DNA of 64,000 bases, from contig NW_005196456.1 of assembly GCF_000372725.1 (NCBI RefSeq), positions 469,901 to 533,900 on the forward strand, written 5' to 3'. A program made the translations under genes and the position numbers. Below, one piece after another: positions 21,582 to 31,177 of this stretch; positions within the stretch are counted from its first letter, which is position 1, and the number at the start of each line of letters is the position of its first letter. The DNA is from Emiliania huxleyi CCMP1516. Taxonomy: Eukaryota; Haptophyta; Isochrysidales; Noelaerhabdaceae. The notes under the pieces were generated by a model. The model was not told the DNA's origin and made no database searches. It saw only the letters and a program-made list of their open reading frames with translations.

Positions 21582-22889
21582 TCACTTCCCTCGCGACGGC
21601 GGACGCAGGCAAAGGCTGCAGTCGCAGACGAAGCGGTAGTCGCGCAGAGCCTCGCGGCGCTCCCTGCGGCTCCCCGTCTCATTATCATCAATGTACGAGA
21701 TCGTGATCTCCTCTTCCGCCGCGATGTTGCGCAGCGCGACGAGTCGCAGGCGCGTCGTGCCGTGCACGAAGCGCGCCTCTGCGTTGGGAGCGCAGGAGTG
21801 GTTGGCGCACGCCACGGTGGGGTAGAGAGCACTCGCCCGCACCGCCTCGCCCGCCGCCTCTGGCAGTGCGTCGAGCGCCTCGGCAAGCAGCCCCGCCTCT
21901 TTCCCCTCCGGCCCGGCGCCTTTTCGCGGCCGCTTCTTCGCATGCCCTCCCCTGGCGTGTGTGGCGCACCACGCGGCCAGCAGCGGCAGCAGGCCCGCGA
22001 GCGGCGCTGCCACCTCGGCGCACAAGGCATTCTGCCGCAGCAGCCCGAGCAGGCCGCCCCACTCGTCCAAGGAGGGCCAGCCGTCCGCTCCTCCGGAGCA
22101 GGCGGCGGCGGCGGCGGAGGCTGAGGCGGCGGAGGCGGCGGAGGCGGGCGAGGTGCCGCCTCTCCGCCTCGCAGCGCTACGGGCAGGCTTGCTGCCATCA
22201 AGGGCGCGGCGGAGCAGCCGCAGGCTCGTCGCGCACTCGTCGCGGCACGCAGCGCGCGCCTCGGCCCCTTTGGGCAGCTCCCAGTATGGCACGCGGCAAA
22301 AGTCACCGAGCGCGAGGGAAGCTTGCGCGGCGGAGCAGTCCTCGCGGCGGGCCGTGGCGAGCACCAGCGCCACGAGCCGGCCGCCGAGCAGGAAGGCCTC
22401 GTCCGTGCCGTGTGCGTGGTCCAGAAAGGCCTCGACTGCCTCGGCGTGAGGCGCCTGCGGCTCCGCGCCTGGACAGAGCGGGCCGTGGAAGGTGGCCTGG
22501 GCGAGGGCCTCGCATTCCCGGCTGCAGAACTGCGCGTCGCACCCGCGGCTGCACTCAACGCGCCGGCAGTCGAAGTCGGGATCGCCATCGATGGGCAGAA
22601 CGGGCGGGCTGTCGAGCTCCGCGGCGTGCTGTATGTGCTCGGCAGGACTGCCGATGTCGCGCAGGCACACGTCGCAGAGCAAGGCGTGCTCTGTCGAGTC
22701 AGGAAGCGGCAGCGCGATCAGCGGCATCTCCTCGAGGACTGTCGCTCCGGCGCTCACGCCCTCCGCCGCGATGAGGCAGCGGCCGCGCCCAGGCTTGCGG
22801 ACTGTGTGGACCGGCACGGAGTTGATGGTAGGAGTAAGAGCGTAGACTACGCCCTTAGTAGGAGCATCCGACACTAGACGCTCTGCCAT
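21582..22889 (-). CDS. SMYD-like SET-domain lysine methyltransferase with MYND-type zinc region
   Basis: A 435-residue single-exon frame. The SET domain is split as in SMYD proteins: the first part GRGRCLIAAEGVSAGATVLE near residue 35 (GxG of the S-adenosylmethionine site), then a Cys-rich insert CDVCLRDIG ... CSRGCDAQFCSRECEA ... HGPLC that has the spacing of a MYND zinc finger. A helical region and an alanine-rich loop follow, then the second SET part CANHSCAPNAE near 367 (NHSC catalytic core), EEEITISYIDDNE (EExxxxY) and a post-SET cysteine cluster FVCDCSLC. All the core motifs are present, so methyltransferase activity on a lysine is plausible; the substrate is not known. The low-complexity ASAASASAAAA run is probably a surface loop. 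The gene is transcribed away from the large chromatin gene at 23273. Confidence 0.85.
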   Translation of the reverse strand: MAERLVSDAPTKGVVYALTPTINSVPVHTVRKPGRGRCLIAAEGVSAGATVLEEMPLIALPLPDSTEHALLCDVCLRDIGSPAEHIQHAAELDSPPVLPIDGDPDFDCRRVECSRGCDAQFCSRECEALAQATFHGPLCPGAEPQAPHAEAVEAFLDHAHGTDEAFLLGGRLVALVLATARREDCSAAQASLALGDFCRVPYWELPKGAEARAACRDECATSLRLLRRALDGSKPARSAARRRGGTSPASAASAASASAAAAACSGGADGWPSLDEWGGLLGLLRQNALCAEVAAPLAGLLPLLAAWCATHARGGHAKKRPRKGAGPEGKEAGLLAEALDALPEAAGEAVRASALYPTVACANHSCAPNAEARFVHGTTRLRLVALRNIAAEEEITISYIDDNETGSRRERREALRDYRFVCDCSLCLRPPSRGK

Positions 22890-23082
22890 ACTTGAGCCCT
22901 TGGTCCGCGGCGCCCGCCAGGGACGCGTGCGCGCGACAGCGCTCGGAGCCTACTGTGTGAATTCGCGGAGGGAAGAAAATTTTCTTACGTCCATTTTTAG
23001 GGCTCGGAGCCCTTGTGAGCAGGGATTCCCTCCCGGCGGGGGTTGTGCCGGCATGGGAATCGCCGGCCCCCACCCAGGGGGT

Positions 23083-23120
23083 GCCCCTGCCGGGCGCCGC
23101 AAGCGGTGCCCGGCAGGGGC
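23083..23120. promoter_or_regulatory. Perfect 13-bp GC hairpin between divergent genes
   Basis: GCCCCTGCCGGGC at 23083-23095 is mirrored as GCCCGGCAGGGGC at 23108-23120 around a 12-base loop. A second GC-rich stem (GCCCCCACC / GGTGGGGGC) follows at about 23124-23151. Both lie in the 383 bp between the divergent SMYD and multidomain chromatin genes, so they could affect transcription or a leader RNA. They could equally be remains of a mobile repeat. Confidence 0.45.
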
Positions 23121-23272
23121 GGGTGCCCCCACCCCGAGGGGCGGTGGGGGCGGAGTCGCCTCGGCAAGGTCTTCGGTTTGATTCTCCACGGTGTCGTCGA
23201 GCGAAAGCGCGGTAGCCGCGGAGGTGATGACGTCGACATCGGTGGAATCGGCTGGGTCAACGAGTAACGTCA

Positions 23273-26200
23273 ATGTCGAAGTTTTTTCACGCCAATCCCC
23301 TTATTCACGCCTTCCCTAATTCTACATGCTGCTGCGCGTGTGCGACGCCGAGATCGCCGGCTGGTCGCACGACGGCCTCCAGGTCGTCATCTTCGATCCC
23401 GCGCGCCCGCCACCGCAACTTCCAGTCGTTCACGCAGCTGCTCAACATGTATCAGTTCCACAAGGTGCCATCGGCGCAGCGCGACTCGAAGCACGTCTTT
23501 GCGCACCCGAACTTTCAGCGCACGCGCGAGGACCTCCTGCCGCTCATCCAGCGCAAGTCCTCCTCCTCCACGGGCGTTGGCGGCGGCGCGGCCACGGCCG
23601 CGGGCGGCGCGAGCGGCGGCGCCGGCGCAGCCTCCGTCGCTGCCTCGTCGCATGCGCCGCGGGCGGAGGAGCAGGAGGCTCCGGTGGCAGAGGCGGAGGG
23701 CTTGCGCTTGCACTTGTCCAGCGCCGCCGGCACCGGCTACAAGGGCGTGCTCAAGCATGCTTCTGGCCGCTTTGAGGCAAGGCGCGCGGCCGACGGTATA
23801 AAATTCCACCTCGGCTTCTTCGGCACGGCGGTGGAGGCGGCGGTGGCGTACGCGCGGGCGGTCGAAGAGGCGGCGGCGGCGGCGACAGCGGCGGCGGCGG
23901 CGACAGCAGGGGCGGTTGATGATGAGGGGTCGGCGGCGGCGACAGCGGCAGTGGCAGCGGAGGGGGCGGAGGCGGGCTCCGGCACGCGGGAGGTGGACCG
24001 GATCCTTCCGTCATCGTCGTCGGCAGCTCACCCGGCCCGGCCAGGCGGCGACGGCCGGCGCGAGAGGAGACCGTCGACGTTCTTCGAAGCTAAGCTTGGC
24101 GGCGGAGACGCGCGGGTGCAGCACCGCGGACAAGCCGTCGACCTGACGGCGCCCGCGGCGGCGGCGGCGGCGGCTCCAAAGCCGCAGGAGGAGGAGGTGT
24201 GCAAGGCGTGGCTCGAGGGAAAGTGCCACAAGGGCAAGTCTTGCCGCTGGCGCCACGGCGAGAAGAGTCCGCCGCCGGCGAAGGTGCAGGTCGCCTCCGT
24301 GGCGGCCGCCCAACCTCAGGCCGCCCAGCCTCAGGCCGCCCAGCCTCAGGCTGCCCAACCTCAGGCCGCCCAGCCTCAGGGTGGCCAACCTCAGGCCCGC
24401 GGTGTCGGGGCGAGCGGAGGCTTAGGAGAAGGTCGAGTGACCGCTAGCAAGGCTGCCCACGGCCCGCTTCCGCCCGAGCATGTGGGCCTCGCCAAGATGG
24501 CGGCCGCGGGCCTCGAGATAAAACCGGGCGCATCCTGCTCCGCTGTGCCGCGGCGCATCGTCAGAGAACCACTTGAGCGTGTCACGCTTGCGGTAGGCAC
24601 GTATCTCCGCACGTACATCTCTGCTTGCGGTGGCGATCCGGCTCTCGTGCGAGGGTGGAGGCCCAAAAACTTGCGAGGGTGGAGGCGCGGCTCAAATAAA
24701 CTTGCCCAAATAACTTGGATCTCGCCGAGTGGCCAGCCTCATCAGGGCCGCAGCGCAGTCGCCCGCGCTCTCGGTTTGACGCCGCTCACGGCCAATCAAG
24801 TCCAACGCCTCCGCTACCCGGTGCCGCGCCGGCAGAGCGCGCCGCCGCTGGCGCCCCCCCCGCCGCAGGCAGCCCCGCCGCCGCAGCTAGGCACGCGGCC
24901 GGGCGTGGGCGCACCGGCCGCTGCAGCGGTGAAGAGGCCGCGGCTCTACTGCCCCGCTCCCGCGCGTCCCTCGGGTGGGCTTGACGCGCAATGCCAGCCG
25001 GACGAGCAGACAGCAGAAGGAGGAAGCCGCTCTGTTGGCGGCCTCTCCGAGTACTTGGTGGTTCCCTCGCCTCCTCCCCACCCCCCGCGCCTCGTCCCCC
25101 CCATGGCGCGTTCTCTTCATCAGTCGGCTGGAATGCACCCTCCCATCCCCTCTGCAGGTCTCTTGCGGCGGCCGGGAGGGCCTCGTCGACGGCTGGTACA
25201 CGCGGACAGAGGTGCGACACACCGGCAGCACCGCCGGCAGCTACGACACCTACTTCTTCTCGCCCACCGGGAAGCGCTTCCGCTCGCGCGTCGAGGTGGC
25301 TCGACACTTCGGACTCGACCAAGGCGGAGCTCGGGCGCCGCCCGCCTTCGCCCCCGCCTCCACCTCCGCCTCCACCTCCGCCTCCGCCTCCGCCTCCGCC
25401 TCCGCCTCCGCCTCCGCCTCCGCCTCCGCCTCCGCCCGCCAGCCCGGGCCGGTCGCAGGGCTGGGCGGCGACGTGTTTCGGGTCGAGGCGCTGCTCGCGC
25501 GGCGGCACGTCGGCGGAGAGGCCCAGTACTTGGTGCGCTGGGAGGACTACCCGCCCGAGCACGACAGCTGGGAGTGCGAGGACAACATCTTCGACGAGAG
25601 CCTGATCCGCGCCTTCAATGCCGGCGCCGCGTCCTCGTCCAGCGGCGGCGCCTCCGAGTCGGCAGCAGGCCCTCGGGCCGGCGTTTCTTTTTCTTCCTCC
25701 CGGCTGCCGGCCTACCTCTCCGCGCCTTCCCCTGGGCGGCCCCACGCGGCGGCCGGGCAGGGGCCGAGTTTGCAGGGCGCTTTGACCGCGGCGGAGCTGC
25801 CGCGGTTTGTGCAGCTTGCCTCGGCGGAGGGGGCGCCGGGTGGCGGTGTGCCACCCCCCATTTGCTTTTGCGGTGCGCTGGCCGTGTTGCGCAAGCGGCG
25901 CTGGTGGTGTGCCGACGAGGACGGCGGCTGCAGCTTCGAGCTGTGGGCGTGCGGTCGCACCGACGACGGCACCGCGGGCATGCAGCCGCTGTGCGAGTGT
26001 GGCAGGCCGGCGGTGTGGATGGGCAGGAGGTGGTGGTGCGCGCGCGCCGATGGCGGGTGCGAGTTCGAGTGGTCTCCTCCGCCGCCACCCGCGCCTCCAA
26101 CGCTGGTGCCGCCCGAGGCGATCGAACGGCAGATGGCGCGTGACACCGCGGCGCTGCTCACGGCTGCCGCGCACGGCCCGCTCAACGCGTGGTCCTTCGT

Positions 26201-27442
26201 CGCACCAAGCGATTTCGGGCTCGGGCTCTGGGCGCGGGCGCCTCTCCGGCGGGGGCAGGCGCTCGGCTTGTACTCCGGGCCGCGGCTGCCGTGCAGCTTG
26301 CAGCGGCGCGGCACGTGCGCGCTTCAGATCCCGGGCGCCGACGCCACCACTGCCTGCGCTTCGCGGCGTGTCGCTTTACGTGAGGAGGCACGGCGTAGGC
26401 ACCCATGTCGTCGTCGACGGCGCAAGCGAGAATTGCCCGTTCAGCGTGCCCCGCTGCTGCGCGTCGTACGCCAACCACAGCCGCTCGCCCAACGCGCGGC
26501 TCGAGCTGTGGCCCGTGTTGCGCCCCGCACCGTGCGAGCTGCGCCAGCACGTGTCGTCGCGCCGGACGGGACGCCACAGCGAGTCGCAATGCTATAGGTG
26601 CGAGGTGCGCCAGCACATGGTCCTCGTCGCGTCCGAGCCCATTTCCGCCGGAGGCGAGATCAGGATCGACTACGAGGGAGGAAGTTCTCGCGCAGGCAGC
26701 GGCAGCACCGCGTATTGGGGCGCGGAGACGGGGATGGGTGAGCCGCGCGAAGACGGCGCGTGGCGTGCCGTTCGGCGCCACCCTCCGCCGCCTCCGGCCA
26801 CGTGCGAGGCAGTAGTCGCCGGTTGCCGGCACACGCTGCTTTGTGCGCCTCCTCACCGCGTGCGGCTGTGGATAGGCCGTGGTTGGCGGTTTGGCGCGGC
26901 TGCAGAGCGCGGCGCGCGCATCGCAGGGCGGCGAGGACGTCGATGCGGCGTCGGCCGTCCTTGCTTGCTCAGTGGCGGACGAGACAGCGGCACCGCTCCC
27001 TTGGGGTGGCGAGCGAGGGGGCGACGCGCGCTTGCGGCTGCTGGTGCCGAGTCTAGCAAAGAAGCTGGCCGGGCTGCGAGCGCGCGTCGCGTCCTGCCAA
27101 TGGGGCATCGTGGCGTCGCATTTGCCTGGACGCACCGGCGCCGAGTGCCGCGAGCGGTGGGCCGAGCTGCATGCGGAGGCGGAGGCGGAGATGGAGGAGA
27201 TGGAGGCGGAGAAGATGGAGGAGGCGGAGGCGGTCGAGGTGGAGGCGTTCGAGGTGAGTGATGAGGAGGGGGCGCAGGTGGAGTCGGGAGCGGAGGCGAT
27301 GGAGGTTGACGCTGCGGTGGTGGTCGCTGAGGGCGAGGAGGAGCAGGAGGAAGATGGCGTGGTAGAGGCCGCGGTGGAGGTGGAGGCGAGGTACATGCAT
27401 GGCTGTGAGTGTGACCTGTGTTGCGTGTCTTCGTCTTCTTGA
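23273..27442 (+). CDS. Multidomain chromatin protein: HSF-like, AP2-like, CCCH, 2 MBD-like, chromo, 2 GRF-like, SET, Myb-like
   Basis: A nuclear reader/writer of chromatin is predicted. Exon A runs to 25057: an HSF-type remnant (NFQSFTQLLNMYQFHKV), an AP2/ERF-like unit GYKGVLKHASGRFEAR ... LGFFGTAVEAAVAYARA, a CCCH finger at 24200-24256 (C-x7-C-x5-C-x3-H), AQPQA repeats, and an MBD-like unit GWRPKNLRGWRRGSNK ... WISPSGQPHQGRSAVARALGL. A GT-AG intron (25058-25157) leads in phase to exon B: a clearer MBD (GWYTRTEVR ... TYFFSPTGKRFRSRVEVARHF), Ser-Ala repeats, a chromodomain (FRVEALLARR ... YLVRWEDYPPEHDSWECEDNI), two GRF-like fingers (CxCG ... WWC ... GCxFE) and the start of a SET domain. A 64-bp GC-AG intron (26335-26398) continues SET through NCPFSV, YANHSRSPNA and EIRIDYE. 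After a further intron of uncertain donor, exon 26876-27442 has a Myb-like helix pair (WGIVASHLPGRTGAECRERW) and an acidic tail. The 5' end is disturbed. Confidence 0.75.
24304..24390. repeat. 15-bp coding repeat giving AQPQA units
   Basis: Six near-identical 15-base units encode AQPQA, with the last unit changed to GQPQA. They sit just after the CCCH finger in the multidomain chromatin gene. They should form a flexible linker. Confidence 0.85.
25357..25440. repeat. GCCTCC hexamer run coding for Ser-Ala repeats
   Basis: A run of GCCTCC units encodes alternating Ala and Ser between the second MBD-like unit and the chromodomain. It keeps the frame and probably acts as a linker. Its length should vary between strains. 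Confidence 0.85.
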
Positions 27443-27741
27443 TGTGCGCCGAGTCGGCCGGGGCAATCAGTCAGCCGCCTCGGTGAGAACAATACGTCTT
27501 TCCATCTTCCACAAAAGCGCCCCTGGCGCCTCTACTAGTTGTTGTTATGGAATTGTGGAAACGCACACGCAAGCCCCAATCGCCCCCTCAGGCGGGTCAT
27601 ACGCGCAGCGCAGCGTGGCTGTGCACTCTATGCACGTCAAAAGACATGTGCAAACGCGCATTGCTCGCCGCGCCGGCGGCGCAGCTCGCGAGCACCAGAC
27701 GGGCCCTAAGCTCCTCGCCGCCCGCACCCACACCCTCCTGC
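27443..27741. other. Space between convergent genes
   Basis: About 300 bp separate the stop of the multidomain chromatin gene from the stop of the F-box/RCC1 gene. It should contain both polyadenylation regions; I see no other feature. Confidence 0.5.
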
Positions 27742-29184
27742 TCACTGCCCCGGCGCCCACACCTCGATCTTCTTGGGCAGCAGCTGCTTCGACAGGTCCT
27801 CTCCGTGGCCAAGGCAGCCGCGCTCGCCTTTGCCCCAGGTAAAGACGGCACCGGCGGTGAGGGCGAGGCTGTGGTTCTCTCCCGCCAGCACGGCGACTAC
27901 GTGCTGCCCAGCCAAGGCCTCGACCTGCTTGGGCAGCAGCTGCTCCTCCTCGTCGTCGTGGCCCAACCGGCCTGACCTTCCCCAGCCCCAGCTCCAGATG
28001 GCTCTGTCGGCGGCGATGGCGAGGCTGTGGTTGTGCGCTGCCGACACAGCGACGACGCGCCGCCCAGCCAAGGCCTCGACCTTCCTGGGCAGCAGTTGGC
28101 CTTCCTCGTCGCCGTGGCCCAATTTGCCGAGGCTTCCATTGCCCCAGCTCCAGACAGTGCCGTCGGCGGTGAGGGCGAGACTGTGGAAGTTCCCCGCCGA
28201 GACAGCGATGACGCGCTGCCCAGCCAAGGCCTCGACCTGCTTGGGCAGCAGCTGCTCCTGCTGGGTGCCGTGGCCCAACCGGCCAAAGTGTCCAAAGCCA
28301 AAGCTCCAGACTGCTCCGTCGGCGGTGAGGGCGATGCTGTGGTGCTGTCCAGCCGACACAGCGACGACGCGTTGACCCGCAAAGGCCTCGACCTTCTTTG
28401 GCTGCCACTGGTCCTGTGCGTCACCGTGGCCTAGCTGGCCAAAGTGTCCAAAGCCAAAGCTCCAGACTGCCCCGTCCGCGGTGAGGGCGATGCTGTGGTG
28501 CTCTCCAGCCGACACAGCGACGACGCGCTGACCCGCGAAGGCCTCGACCTTCTCTGGTTGCCACTGGTCCTCCTCGTCGCCGTGGCCCAGCTTGCCCCAG
28601 GCTCCTTCGCCCCAGCTCCAGACGGCGCCGTCGGCGGTGAGGGCGAGGCTGTGCCCGGCTCCAGCCGACACGCTCACGGCACGCTCGCCGCCCAGCGTCG
28701 ACGGGAGGCGGGTCGGTGTGTTGAGCTGCGGCACGCCCTCGCCGTGGCCAAGCAGCCCTTGGTTGCCGCCGTGGCCAAGCGGCGCCGAGCCGCACGACGA
28801 GAGCCGCCCCTCGCCGTCGATGAAAAGGCTGTGCCATGGGCCTGCCGCTGCCCTCGCCGGCGGGTTGGACTCGCACAGCAGCGCAGCGAAGCACAGCCAC
28901 CGCACGGCGCAGCCCTCGCCCTCTGGCTGCGCTGGCAGCTCGAAGCCGCGCTCTTGCGCCCACAAGCGGATGGCCTCCACCGCAAGCGAGGCGTGGAAGA
29001 GAAGCGAGACGGCCGCGACGCGAGCGATGTCGGCGGGGCTGTTGCAGCGAGAGAGGGCGCGCGCGAGGAGCTCCGTGGGGAGGTCGAGGAGGCTGGTGGG
29101 CGGCGGCGTGTCCGACGAGGGAGCGGCGGTGGTGACGGGGGCGAGGCGGCGCGAGCGGCGCGAGCGGCGCGGCGGGGTAGACAT
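27742..29184 (-). CDS. F-box protein with a seven-unit RCC1 propeller
   Basis: A 480-residue single-exon frame. After a short basic N-terminus comes an F-box-like helix bundle (SLLDLPTELLARALSRCN ... VAAVSLLFHASL, residues 35-80), which would bind a SKP1-type adaptor of an SCF ubiquitin ligase. The rest is seven RCC1-type blades of about 51 residues, each with the pattern VVAVSAGxHHSIALTADGAVW and SFGFGHFGxLGHG, enough for a closed seven-bladed beta-propeller that would bind the substrate. Blades 2-6 are so alike at DNA level that recent internal duplication or gene conversion is likely. The start at 29184 was chosen because the F-box begins close after it and the upstream extension is arginine-rich and unlike protein. 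RCC1 exchange-factor activity toward Ran is not implied by the repeats alone. Confidence 0.85.
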   Translation of the reverse strand: MSTPPRRSRRSRRLAPVTTAAPSSDTPPPTSLLDLPTELLARALSRCNSPADIARVAAVSLLFHASLAVEAIRLWAQERGFELPAQPEGEGCAVRWLCFAALLCESNPPARAAAGPWHSLFIDGEGRLSSCGSAPLGHGGNQGLLGHGEGVPQLNTPTRLPSTLGGERAVSVSAGAGHSLALTADGAVWSWGEGAWGKLGHGDEEDQWQPEKVEAFAGQRVVAVSAGEHHSIALTADGAVWSFGFGHFGQLGHGDAQDQWQPKKVEAFAGQRVVAVSAGQHHSIALTADGAVWSFGFGHFGRLGHGTQQEQLLPKQVEALAGQRVIAVSAGNFHSLALTADGTVWSWGNGSLGKLGHGDEEGQLLPRKVEALAGRRVVAVSAAHNHSLAIAADRAIWSWGWGRSGRLGHDDEEEQLLPKQVEALAGQHVVAVLAGENHSLALTAGAVFTWGKGERGCLGHGEDLSKQLLPKKIEVWAPGQ

Positions 29185-31177
29185 CGCCGAAGAAAATAAA
29201 TTAAAGATAGAGGCCGTAAACGTCCAAAATGAAAAATCGAATCGCCCGCAAGTCCCCTCATCCTCGCGCCATGCAGGCCCTGTCCCGCGTGGGCAGCCTC
29301 GCGCGCCACGTCCGCGCATCGCACGTCGCAGCCGCCCCTTCAAAGTGCGACGGCTGCGCGCAGCGGCGCAGCGACTTGATTTATGAACGGTGACTAAGTC
29401 GGTGACTTGACTCAGCAAAGTCCAAACGCTGCGAGAGCGAGTAGCTGTGCCGTTACGCGAAAGTGTGAACAGGTTGGAGCAGCAGCTCCTGAGCACACGG
29501 CGCCGCAGGCGCCTGTTGATAGGTCCCCAGGTGATAGCCCTGCATGGGCAATGCATACGCCTAGTTGGGCCTCAGATCGCCCGACCGCGTCCCGGTGCTC
29601 TGCGTTCGGATTTGTGACGCCGCCGCACTCCTGCGCCGCGGCCGGGGGCCCTCCGGAGGCCGAGGATGGCCGTGGCGGACCGGGACGAGCTCTGAGCGGT
29701 AAAGTGTCAGTGAGTATATTGTAGAGACAGACTATATGCACAATATTCCTCAGTCTAGCTATGCCAGGGGAGGCGATGCCGGGGCCGTTCAGCAGCTTGA
29801 TGGTGCTTCGCCGGCGTGCGTCCCGGAGCGGTGCCGGACGGGCGGTCCGTGGGAGGAAAACTCAGGACAGCGCCGACATCGCTCTGATCCAACGCTTAAC
29901 TTCAAACAAAGACAGTGGCACGCGCCGCGCCGCGCCGCGTGCCACTGTCAGGAGCGGATCCGTCAGTTAGTCGTGTTCACGCCGGCATCGGACGCGTGTC
30001 CTGACTAACCTGTACAGACTTTAGTCATCGACAGTACGTATGATGCAGAGAGTGAGTATGAAGCTCGCGCTCCCGCAGATTCTTGCGCTGACAGACGAGC
30101 TCCCACCGACCGCTCGAGGCACCGTGTTCGCGCCCAAGCCCCTTCCTCCCGTCCCCAACGTGGTGGAGGCCTGGCTCATTTGCGCCCGAAGGGCGGGCGA
30201 GCCGCGCCGAGCTCGAGCGGGCGCACCGCGCCGAACTCGCAGGAATGAAAGAGGAAATCGGGCTCCTCCGCGAGGGGATCGAACTACTCAAGCGGAGGGA
30301 TCGGTCGCGGAGCCAGAGCCCGCGCAGCCCGTGGAGCCCAAACCCCAAGCATAAGCACAAGTACAAGCACAAGCACAGCAAACCTCGACGGCCACCTCGG
30401 CGGCGGCGGCGCGCGGACCGCCCGCGCGCCGCCCCGGGGACGATGGGGATCCCGCCGCGTTTGAGCGCGGAGGCTCAGAGCCGGAGGGTGGCTGGCTCAT
30501 GTAGGACTGAAGGACCAGAGAGGCACGACGTCTAGGACATCGCGACAGACAAGACGCGCCGACTAAGGGACGTCGACGTGACACGATTGTGGCACAGAGG
30601 GTGTGATACTGGAGTATCGACATTGGGGGCACGGCGCGGGATGCGCCGTGCTAGCTAGTACACTGTGTGTAGTGTGTAGTGTGTGGAGGGTGGCACACGC
30701 CGCAAACCCCGTGCACCACCCTCCCAGCGGGCGAGTCAACCAGCCCCGCGCGGCCGAGCAGCGAGCGCCTCCAAGCACGGCCGCGTGCATCGCCGGTAGG
30801 AAGACCGGGGAGCCGCTCTACGGCGCGGCGGCCCCCGGTGGCGGCGGTCGGGCCGGGCTCGAAGCCATCGAGCCCGCCGACCCCGCCGCGCGCCTTCCGC
30901 AACCCTCGGGCCCTCACCCCCACCCGGGGGGCCGGCCTTACGAGTACGGCCGAAGCGGGCTGCGCGTCGGGTCGTCGTATTGATTCTTAGGTAGGCTCGG
31001 GAACCCTGCGAGGAACAAAGCTGTTCACATAAACGCACAACCCCGGGCTGTTCACGCCACACACTGACACGCATGAAGTGCCATGAACAGGACAGCGAGC
31101 ACTACGGGCAGGCGCCTCCTTGAGGTTGCGAAAAAGGGGCGACCGCGCCCACAGGGTGTCGATCAGCCCCAGTTTCG
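29185..31177. other. Two kb without a convincing gene; contains a dispersed repeat copy
   Basis: 29650-29831 is copy 2 of the dispersed repeat described at 14680. A short frame around 30055-30350 (KLALPQILALTDELPPTARG, then a coiled-coil-like ELERAHRAELAGMKEEIGLL in another frame) has some protein character, with a Lys/His-rich HKHKYKHKHSK end, but no family and no clean model. The last part up to 31177 should hold the leader of the adenylyl cyclase gene. Confidence 0.45.
29650..29831. repeat. Dispersed repeat, copy 2 (copy 1 at 14680-14861)
   Basis: It matches copy 1 over most of its length, including GTCAGTGAGTATATTGTAGA and the end GCCGGCGTGCGTCCCG. Differences are scattered substitutions and short gaps, which suggests two old insertions of one family and not a recent segmental copy. 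Confidence 0.75.

Noticed and set aside
20351..22588. Minus-strand frame of 745 residues considered as one protein
   Set aside because: Only its last 324 residues have homology; the upstream part is a shifted reading of the SMYD gene.
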